This document shows, piece after piece, positions 57,778 through 64,000 of a stretch of DNA of 64,000 nucleotides. Position 1 is the stretch's first letter. Each line of letters starts with the position of its first letter. The stretch lies in NCBI RefSeq assembly GCF_900096955.1, contig NZ_FMYL01000011.1:1-64000 (forward strand), written 5' to 3'. The stretch is from Acinetobacter boissieri. GTDB taxonomy: Bacteria > Pseudomonadota > Gammaproteobacteria > Pseudomonadales > Moraxellaceae. The translations under genes and the position numbers were made by a program. The notes beneath the pieces were generated by a model. The model saw only the letters and a program-made list of their open reading frames with translations. It was not told the origin of the DNA and ran no database searches.

Positions 57778-59055
57778 CTACAAACGAATATCAACAACAT
57801 GCTTTGGCAACACATATTTTAAGTCGTACAACACAAAGTTGGCTTTTGCCATCTGTGCAATCTGTGGTTGCGTCAGAGTTTTAAACTGATCATGCGCCAC
57901 AGCCAAGACCACCGCATCATAATACTGCTGTTTTGGTATATCAATTAAACTTAATTCGTATTCATGCATCACATCATTGGCATCAACCCATGGGTCATAA
58001 ATATCGACTTCTATATGATATTCTTGTAATTCTTTGACAATATCAACTACTTTGGTATTTCTGACGTCCGGACAGTTTTCTTTAAAGCTCAAGCCCAACA
58101 CCAATACTTTCGCTTCTTCAACTTGTATGCGTTTTTTTATCATGGTTTTGACCAATTGCGTGACCACATAGCCTGCCATACCATCATTTAAGCGTCGCCC
58201 TGCTAAAATAATTTCAGGGTGATAGCCAATCGCCTGTGCTTTATGGGTCAAGTAATACGGGTCAACCCCAATACAATGCCCACCTACAAGTCCCGGGCGA
58301 AATGGTAAGAAGTTCCATTTTGTCCCTGCAGCTTGTAACACTTCTTCGGTGTCTATACCCATTTTATTAAAGATCAGGGCCAGCTCATTAATTAAAGCTA
58401 TATTGACATCTCGTTGCGTATTTTCAATCACTTTGGCCGCTTCCGCCACTTTAATACTGGTGGCTTTATACGTACCTGCAGTAATAATCAACTGATACAC
58501 TGAGTCTACATAATCTGCAATCTCTGGAGTTGAGCCAGATGTCACTTTTAAAATATTAGTGACACGGTGCTGTTTATCGCCAGGGTTTATCCGTTCAGGG
58601 CTATAACCTGCAAAAAAGTCATGGTTAAAACGTAAACCAGAGATTTTCTCTAAAATAGGTATACATACTTCTTCTGTTGCCCCAGGATACACGGTTGACT
58701 CATACACCACTACATCACCTTTTTTGAGTACTGTAGCAATGCTTTCAGAGGCTTTAATCAATGGCGTTAAATCAGGCTGTTTATACTCATCGATTGGTGT
58801 AGGCACAGTGACAATAAAAAAGTTACACAGGGTTAAATCTGTAATTTGCGTGGTATAGCGTAAGTATTTTGCATCTGCCAATTCGTCTTTTGAAGTTTCT
58901 AGCGTATGGTCATGGCCTTGGCGTAATGCGACAATTCTTTTTTCTTGAATATCGAATCCAACAGTTGCCACCTGTTTACCAAATTCAACAGCCAAAGGCA
59001 GGCCAACATAGCCTAAACCAACTACAGCAATGTGAAGATGATGGTGTTGCAACAT
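57778..59055 (-). CDS. gna: UDP-N-acetylglucosamine 6-dehydrogenase (Gna/TviB/WbpO type)
   Basis: This 425-residue nucleotide-sugar dehydrogenase oxidises UDP-GlcNAc (or UDP-GalNAc) to the uronic acid with two NAD+. The N-terminal NAD loop is [14 protein letters not shown]. The catalytic region [20 protein letters not shown] and the nucleophile loop [12 protein letters not shown] are intact, in contrast to the ugd homologue of this locus. It is the first gene of the minus-strand polysaccharide operon, as gna is in many Acinetobacter K loci. The gap to the divergent FKBP gene is only 281 bp. Confidence 0.93.
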   Translation of the reverse strand: MLQHHHLHIAVVGLGYVGLPLAVEFGKQVATVGFDIQEKRIVALRQGHDHTLETSKDELADAKYLRYTTQITDLTLCNFFIVTVPTPIDEYKQPDLTPLIKASESIATVLKKGDVVVYESTVYPGATEEVCIPILEKISGLRFNHDFFAGYSPERINPGDKQHRVTNILKVTSGSTPEIADYVDSVYQLIITAGTYKATSIKVAEAAKVIENTQRDVNIALINELALIFNKMGIDTEEVLQAAGTKWNFLPFRPGLVGGHCIGVDPYYLTHKAQAIGYHPEIILAGRRLNDGMAGYVVTQLVKTMIKKRIQVEEAKVLVLGLSFKENCPDVRNTKVVDIVKELQEYHIEVDIYDPWVDANDVMHEYELSLIDIPKQQYYDAVVLAVAHDQFKTLTQPQIAQMAKANFVLYDLKYVLPKHVVDIRL

Positions 59056-59336
59056 ATGAGGTTGTCCTAAATATCAATCTTGTTTTTTTATGACCAAACA
59101 TGTCATGGTCAAAGGCGCTAATATAGCAGAATTTGCAGTTCTTGTTTTTGAAATATGTAGCTAAAAAAGGCTCAAATATTGAAGATTTTTTACAGTTTTC
59201 AAACAGCTTTTTTCACTTATCTACCTCGGTTTCACATAAAAAGCATATCGTTTCGATACAATACGTTATATGCTTGGTTTCATAAGTCAATTCACATCGA
59301 ATGGTGTGATAAAAATGTAGATGTTAGGATATCACT

Positions 59337-60026
59337 ATGAGTAAGATTTTACCTGTTTCTGTTGCAGTTCTTCTAACTGGCATGGCGCTGTTACCTGTCG
59401 CTTGTTCAAAACATGACGAAGCAGACAAAAAACCAAAAGTGGCAAAAACCACTGACCCAATTAAAGTTCTTAGCTATACACAAGGTTACCAGCTTGGTTC
59501 ACAGCTCCCTGAAGAAATTGATAGCAAACAATTGGCGAAAGGAATTGAAGATGGCAAATCACATAAACCTGCACGTTATAGTGAAGAAGACATCAAAAAT
59601 GCCATTGCTGCCTATCAAAAAACATTAGAAGAAAAAGCACAATCTCTCAATACAAAAAATGCGACATTTTTAGCTGATAATGCAAAAAAACCTGATATCA
59701 AAACCACTGCATCTGGCCTACAGTACCAAATCTTAAAAGAAGGTACAGGCAAAGCACCAACAGCAACCTCTACAGTGAAAGTCAACTATGAAGGTAAGTT
59801 GGTTGATGGTACTGTATTTGACAGCTCATTTAAGCGTAAAGAGCCTGTAGATTTACCATTAACATCAACCATTCCAGGTTGGGTTGAAGGGTTACCACTG
59901 ATTAAAGAAGGTGGTAGCATTATGCTTTATGTGCCTGCAAAACTTGGCTACGGTGAACACAGCGTAGGTAGTATTCCTGCCAATAGTGTGTTGATTTTTA
60001 AAGTTGACCTCATCTCAGTCAAATAA
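59337..60026 (+). CDS. fkpA: FKBP-type peptidyl-prolyl isomerase (FkpA-like), possible lipoprotein
   Basis: This 229-residue protein has a signal sequence ending LLPVACSK, where the cysteine could be lipidated although the lipobox is not ideal. The N-terminal dimerisation part (SYTQGYQLGSQLPEE onward) is followed by the FKBP domain with VNYEGKLVDGTVFDSSFKR and LKEGG-type and LGYGEHSVGSIPANS segments. It assists folding of exported proteins. FKBP genes border Acinetobacter K loci next to murJ. A terminator follows at 60034-60061. Confidence 0.92.
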   Translation: MSKILPVSVAVLLTGMALLPVACSKHDEADKKPKVAKTTDPIKVLSYTQGYQLGSQLPEEIDSKQLAKGIEDGKSHKPARYSEEDIKNAIAAYQKTLEEKAQSLNTKNATFLADNAKKPDIKTTASGLQYQILKEGTGKAPTATSTVKVNYEGKLVDGTVFDSSFKRKEPVDLPLTSTIPGWVEGLPLIKEGGSIMLYVPAKLGYGEHSVGSIPANSVLIFKVDLISVK

Positions 60027-60033
60027 TCAGATG

Positions 60034-60061
60034 ATGGAGAGCTTTTTTGCTCTCCATTTTT
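60034..60061 (+). terminator. Terminator after the first FKBP gene
   Basis: The stem ATGGAGAGC (60034-60042) pairs with 60049-60057 around a 6-base loop, followed by a T tract. It partly separates the two FKBP genes. Confidence 0.85.
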
Positions 60062-60081
60062 AATTTAGGGGTCATTCAATC

Positions 60082-60783
60082 ATGAAGAAAATTTTAGTCT
60101 TATGTGCCATTGCCAGTGTATCTAGTGCACTCTGGGCAAACACCAATAATAGTAGCATCACCTCTCATAGCTCTCAAAATGATCAAGCGGGCTATAGTTT
60201 GGGCTATCTGTTGGGTAAAAATAATGCTGAGGCCCTACAAGGCATTAATCTTGATGCATTCATTCAAGGTCTAAGTACTGCAGCCAAAGGGAAGCAACCT
60301 GTATTATCAGAACAAGATATGGCTCAAATTCTTAATCGTTATAAAAAACAATCCGAAGCCAAAGAATTAAATACACTACAACGTGCTGCAGAAAAAAATG
60401 GGCGTGAAGGCGAACGCTTTTTAGCAGACAATGCACAAAAAGCCGGCGTTTCTACAACTGAAACTGGCCTCCAATACATGACCATCGCCACAGGTACAGG
60501 CAAGAGCCCAAGTAAAGACAGCACTGTGACTATTAACTATGAAGGTCGTTTAATTGACGGCACAATATTCGATAGCTCAATTGCACGTCAGCAACCTGTC
60601 ACACTCAAAATGAATGAAGTGATTACAGGACTCGCTCAAGGCTTGAGTACCATGAAAGAAGGTGGCAAATCACGCTTTTTCATTCCTGCAAAACTTGGTT
60701 ATGGTGCAATTGGCGCAGGTGATGCGATTGGCCCAGACAGCACACTTATTTTTGATGTTGAACTGATTAAAGTCGCAGATTAA
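60082..60783 (+). CDS. Second FKBP-type peptidyl-prolyl isomerase, periplasmic
   Basis: This 233-residue protein has a cleavable signal peptide (MKKILVLCAIASVSSALWA). It has the same two-part layout as its upstream neighbour: an N-terminal helical dimerisation domain (YSLGYLLGKNNAEALQG) and a C-terminal FKBP domain (INYEGRLIDGTIFDSS, PAKLGYGAIGAGDAIGPDS). The two are clearly paralogous but well diverged. It is convergent with murJ. Annotated as fkpA or fklB in relatives; which name belongs to which copy is uncertain. Confidence 0.92.
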   Translation: MKKILVLCAIASVSSALWANTNNSSITSHSSQNDQAGYSLGYLLGKNNAEALQGINLDAFIQGLSTAAKGKQPVLSEQDMAQILNRYKKQSEAKELNTLQRAAEKNGREGERFLADNAQKAGVSTTETGLQYMTIATGTGKSPSKDSTVTINYEGRLIDGTIFDSSIARQQPVTLKMNEVITGLAQGLSTMKEGGKSRFFIPAKLGYGAIGAGDAIGPDSTLIFDVELIKVAD

Positions 60784-60841
60784 TGAAATATATACTGCCC
60801 GCAAATATGTTTAGGGCAGTACACATACTGATAACAAAAGG

Positions 60842-62383
60842 CTATGGGCGTAAGTGTCTTGGTCTAAAACCACTCAGTAATAAAGCCACACTATACGCAA
60901 CTACACCAACTATACATAAACCCAGTACTTGAGCAATGCGTACCCACTGCGATAGCGTGCCATCGTAAAAATGTAATCCACACAGCAATGCCACCACCAT
61001 AGCAACATTTGCAATGGCATACTGCACGGCAATTTTTTTCCAGTGCGTACCAAAACGGAAAATGCCACGAGTATGTAAAAAGTAATACAGTAACCCTGCA
61101 TTTGTCAGTGCAGACAAGGAAGATGAGATACCCAATGCCATGTGTGGTGCATTCCAATCTAAGTATTTAAATAGACTAATAAAAATAACATTACTTAAAG
61201 CATTGGTCGCCACTGCAATTAAGCCGACCCGTACAGGCGTTTTCGTATCTTGTTGCGCATAAAACCCCGGTGCAAATACCTTAATGAGCATGAAAGCCAA
61301 TACCCCACCACTCATCGACTGCAATGCCAGTGCAGTCATATGCGTATCTCTTGGGGTAAATTCACCATGTTGAAAAAGGGATTGAATTATCGGGGTAGAC
61401 AACATAAAGAGTGCCAAACTTGCAGGCACACCCACCAAAATAATCACACGAGCGGCCCAATCAATCATACCCTTAAACTTTTCAGTGTCTTGTTCTGCAT
61501 GTCTTGCAGACAGTGATGGCAAAATAACGGTGCCAATCGCAACCCCAATCAAGCCTAAAGGTAACTCAGTCATACGCTCTGCACTATACAACCAAGACAC
61601 AGAACCATCTTGCATGAAAGATGCCCAAATGGTATTGAGTAAAAGATTAATTTGAGTCACAGATACACCAAACAGTGCAGGTAACATGAGCTTTAAAATT
61701 TTTCTTACACCTTCATGTTTAAAATCTATTTTAGGTGTAATCAATAATTTTTTACGCCACAACTCTGGAATCTGTATTGCAAGCTGTATCATACCAGCCA
61801 CAATCACAGCCCACCCCAAGGACATAATGGGTGTTTCCATATATGGCGCTAACCACCACGCCCCTGCAATCATGGCCACGTTTAGTAAAACGGGTGAGAA
61901 GGCAGGACTAAAAAAAGAATCGTAGCTATTTAAAATACTGCTCGCAAATGCAGTCAGTGACATAAATAGTAAGTACGGAATAGTTAAACGAAACATTTCT
62001 ACAGCATGCGCAAATTTTTCAGGGTGCTCATGAAACCCCGGTGCATATACATAAATAATTGCAGGTGCAATGATCATGGCCAATAAAGTAATGCTTGACA
62101 TGAGCATCAACAAGCAACCAAAAACCCGACTAATCAGTATTTGTACTTCTGCATGCAAACGTTCAGTTTTATATTCCGTCAGTACAGGAATAAATGCTTG
62201 AGAAAATGCGCCTTCAGCAAAAAGTCGCCTAAAAAAGTTAGGAATCCGAAAAGCGACTACAAATACATCAAACTCTTTTCCCGCCCCAAATACATTTAAC
62301 AACACCATGTCACGGACTAAACCCAAAATACGTGACAGCATCGTCATTGCACTTACGACAAATGTCGATCGCCAAAGCGCCAT
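60842..62383 (-). CDS. murJ: Lipid II flippase MurJ
   Basis: This 513-residue MOP-superfamily membrane protein with 14 helices flips the peptidoglycan precursor lipid II. It begins WRSTFVVSAMTMLSRILGLV followed by RDMVLLNVFGAG, then the conserved FVVAFRIPNFFRRLFAEGAF and SQAFIPVLTEY region. The essential arginines in these segments are present. murJ (mviN) marks the outer border of the K locus in Acinetobacter. Confidence 0.97.
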   Translation of the reverse strand: MALWRSTFVVSAMTMLSRILGLVRDMVLLNVFGAGKEFDVFVVAFRIPNFFRRLFAEGAFSQAFIPVLTEYKTERLHAEVQILISRVFGCLLMLMSSITLLAMIIAPAIIYVYAPGFHEHPEKFAHAVEMFRLTIPYLLFMSLTAFASSILNSYDSFFSPAFSPVLLNVAMIAGAWWLAPYMETPIMSLGWAVIVAGMIQLAIQIPELWRKKLLITPKIDFKHEGVRKILKLMLPALFGVSVTQINLLLNTIWASFMQDGSVSWLYSAERMTELPLGLIGVAIGTVILPSLSARHAEQDTEKFKGMIDWAARVIILVGVPASLALFMLSTPIIQSLFQHGEFTPRDTHMTALALQSMSGGVLAFMLIKVFAPGFYAQQDTKTPVRVGLIAVATNALSNVIFISLFKYLDWNAPHMALGISSSLSALTNAGLLYYFLHTRGIFRFGTHWKKIAVQYAIANVAMVVALLCGLHFYDGTLSQWVRIAQVLGLCIVGVVAYSVALLLSGFRPRHLRP

Positions 62384-62445
62384 GCGTGATTCCTAATTCG
62401 TTATTTTTAAAGTCGCTATTTTAATCAAAAAAAAAAGTTTTTCAG

Positions 62446-63033
62446 TTATAAATTAGCAATAGCCTGATTTTCTTTTGCAACCAAGTCACGAAAATGTACC
62501 CAATCAAAACATGGGCCAGGATCAGTTTTGCGTATAGGCGCAATATCTGAGTGCCCTGCCAAGTGTTGCTGAATTTTTGGATAAGTACGCTGTAAAGATA
62601 CCACGACTTGTGCAAGTACCACGTATTGTACTGATTCAAACGGTAAATCATCACACCCCTCTAATTCAATACCAATTGAATAATCGTTACATTCTTCTAA
62701 GCCTAAGTAACTTGAACGCCCTGCATGCCAAGCACGATCATTGAAATTTACACACTGAATCACTTCACCTGTACGCAAAATCACGAGGTGTGCAGAGACT
62801 TGTAATCCTTCAATCTGCTTAAAATAGGGGTGTTGACTATGATCTAAACGGTTTTGAAAGAACGCTTCAATATAACCTCCACCAAATTGTGCAGGAGGCA
62901 AACTAATATTATGTATTACAATAAGTTGAATCTCAGCTTCACTCGGCCTCATATTAAAATTAGGTGAGCTCACTTGTCTTACACCAGTAAGATAACCGTC
63001 TTTGATAAAAAAATCATGGGCATTTTGGGACAT
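62446..63033 (-). CDS. ampD: 1,6-anhydro-N-acetylmuramyl-L-alanine amidase AmpD
   Basis: This 195-residue cytoplasmic amidase recycles anhydro-muropeptides and so keeps AmpC-type induction low. Zinc ligands are seen in IVIHNISLPPAQFGGGYIEA and in LAGHSDIAPIRKTDPGPCFDW (His and Asp), and RAWHAGRSSYLGLEECNDYSIGIELEG holds the catalytic region. No signal peptide is present in the form starting at 63033; an upstream extension to 63072 seems unlikely. It lies beside murJ, in keeping with peptidoglycan recycling. Confidence 0.94.
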   Translation of the reverse strand: MSQNAHDFFIKDGYLTGVRQVSSPNFNMRPSEAEIQLIVIHNISLPPAQFGGGYIEAFFQNRLDHSQHPYFKQIEGLQVSAHLVILRTGEVIQCVNFNDRAWHAGRSSYLGLEECNDYSIGIELEGCDDLPFESVQYVVLAQVVVSLQRTYPKIQQHLAGHSDIAPIRKTDPGPCFDWVHFRDLVAKENQAIANL

Positions 63034-63197
63034 TTTAAATGTGTGACTAAAACAAAAAAATGAGCATAGCAAGTTTTGTCGTTAGATACATACTATATTC
63101 TATGACAGTGGAATTTTATCTCTAATTTCATTTTGACTTCATACTGAACACGGTATCATACTCAGCACTTACTTTACTGCCGACAATTGTGTTTATT

Positions 63198-63572
63198 ATG
63201 AGTCAGTACTCTCCTCTTAAAGGCCAAACAGGGCTAAAACGTATTTTCAATGCATTTAAATACTCTATGTCTGGTTTTAAATCTGCTTTTAAAAATGAAG
63301 CTGCTTTTAGACAAATCATTTGTCTGAATTTAGTATTAATTCCAATCAGTTGTATGTTACATATCTCTAAAATAGAGCATGTTCTACTGCTTATTGTCGG
63401 CTTATTGGCAATTATTGTTGAATTATTCAACTCTGCCATAGAAGCTGTAGTAGACCGAATTTCTTTAGATCAACACCCTTTAGCAAAAATTGCCAAAGAT
63501 ATGGGCAGTGCTGCGCAATTTGTCGCTTTAATAATTATTGCGGTAACTTGGGTTATTATTGTTTTTTTATAG
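63198..63572 (+). CDS. dgkA: Diacylglycerol kinase
   Basis: This 124-residue inner membrane enzyme phosphorylates diacylglycerol from lipid head-group recycling. Three membrane helices are visible, along with the catalytic signature ELFNSAIEAVVDRI and the N-terminal amphipathic region RIFNAFKYSMSGFKSAFKNE with EAAFRQ. The ATG at 63198 is preferred over an in-frame GTG at 63189. It ends at a terminator shared with the convergent gap gene. Confidence 0.95.
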   Translation: MSQYSPLKGQTGLKRIFNAFKYSMSGFKSAFKNEAAFRQIICLNLVLIPISCMLHISKIEHVLLLIVGLLAIIVELFNSAIEAVVDRISLDQHPLAKIAKDMGSAAQFVALIIIAVTWVIIVFL

Positions 63573-63600
63573 TACTAGACCTTGAATAAAGGTAAATAAA

Positions 63601-63632
63601 AAAGCCAGTACACACAACGTGATACTGGCTTT
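63601..63632. terminator. Bidirectional terminator between dgkA and gap
   Basis: AAAGCCAGTA (63601-63610) pairs perfectly with 63623-63632 around a 12-base loop, with A- and T-rich flanks. Confidence 0.8.
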
Positions 63633-63650
63633 TAAACTTTTCAGTTTAGA

Positions 63651-64000
63651 TTATTTTGCAACAACCTGAATTGTATCGATCAAACGGTTAGAGAAGCCCC
63701 ATTCGTTATCGTACCAGCTTGTTACTTTAAGGAATTTACCACCCATAAGGTTTGTCAATTCTGCATCAAAAATTGAAGATGAAGGGTTTTTGATAATATC
63801 AGAAGATACAATTTCGTCTTCTGTATATTGAAGTACACCTTTCATTTCATTTTCAGCTGCTTTTTTAACAACTGCTTTCACTTCTTCAAGTGTTGTTTCT
63901 TTTTTCAGGTTCAATGTTAAGTCAACCATAGAACCTGTAATTACTGGTACACGTACTGCATAACCGTCAAGTTTGCCTTTAAGTTCAGGAATAACAAGAC
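63651..64000 (-). CDS. gap: Glyceraldehyde-3-phosphate dehydrogenase, C-terminal part
   Basis: The gene runs off the right edge of the window; about 116 residues are visible. They include ELKGKLDGYAVRVPVITGSM, then VDLTLNLKKETT and the C-terminal KVTSWYDNEWGFSNRLIDTI, the family signature near the NAD site. The active-site cysteine lies upstream, outside the window. The enzyme oxidises glyceraldehyde 3-phosphate with NAD(P)+. Which paralogue this is cannot be decided. Confidence 0.95.
   Translation of the reverse strand, partial: LVIPELKGKLDGYAVRVPVITGSMVDLTLNLKKETTLEEVKAVVKKAAENEMKGVLQYTEDEIVSSDIIKNPSSSIFDAELTNLMGGKFLKVTSWYDNEWGFSNRLIDTIQVVAK

Noticed and set aside
50400..59336. A frameshifted or hidden wzy polymerase in the polysaccharide locus
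   Set aside because: Every gene-to-gene gap in the block is too short to hold one and each reading frame is accounted for by another product.

Overview
The window looks like chromosomal backbone of an Acinetobacter species or a very close Moraxellaceae relative. The evidence is gene order: atpIBEFHAGDC, zur-znuCB divergent from znuA, dprA-tsaC next to a LysM protein and def, and the itr-galU-ugd-pgi-galE-pgm block that closes Acinetobacter capsule (K) loci and is bounded on its other side by FKBP genes and murJ. The DNA is mostly A/T-rich. I see no insertion sequence, prophage or CRISPR array. The species cannot be named from this window.

Layout. 1-133 (minus strand) holds an rRNA-type promoter and leader reading out of the left edge. 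410-6715 is a Fur-box-controlled cluster encoding TonB, a TonB-dependent receptor and a periplasmic M16 protease, the same parts list as the Fus ferredoxin-piracy and YddB/PqqL systems. 6838-10356 holds def, a LysM protein, dprA and tsaC, followed by a candidate small RNA. 10871-15246 holds an orphan glutamate/aspartate-type binding protein, alkaline phosphatase, glutathione peroxidase and a hexose-6-phosphate mutarotase. 15350-22587 is the complete F1Fo ATP synthase operon with its promoter. 22665-25710 is the zinc uptake regulon with two Zur boxes. 25714-31786 holds an exported nuclease, two small unknown proteins, kup, tRNA-Ser(GGA) and pitA. 31904-39658 holds an MFS pump, ybaK and the fructose PTS operon fruBKA. 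39844-43392 holds a homocysteine methyltransferase/permease pair and a dicarboxylate symporter.

44134-62383 is the polysaccharide locus: pgm, galE, pgi, ugd, galU, an initiating sugar phosphate transferase, four glycosyltransferases, a UDP-sugar epimerase, a Wzx flippase, a UDP-GlcNAc dehydrogenase, two FKBP-type isomerases and murJ. Together these genes could make UDP-Glc, UDP-Gal and, through Gna plus the epimerase, UDP-GlcNAcA/GalNAcA, build an undecaprenyl-linked oligosaccharide and flip it. No Wzy polymerase and no wza-wzb-wzc export genes are present where they are normally found. The Ugd homologue lacks the catalytic cysteine. 62446-64000 holds ampD, dgkA and the 3' end of gap.

The observations most worth following up are the Fur-controlled TonB/receptor/M16 cluster, the K-type locus without export or polymerase genes, the Ugd with substituted active site, the G8 run inside the ATP synthase promoter spacer, and the candidate small RNA near 10.4 kb.
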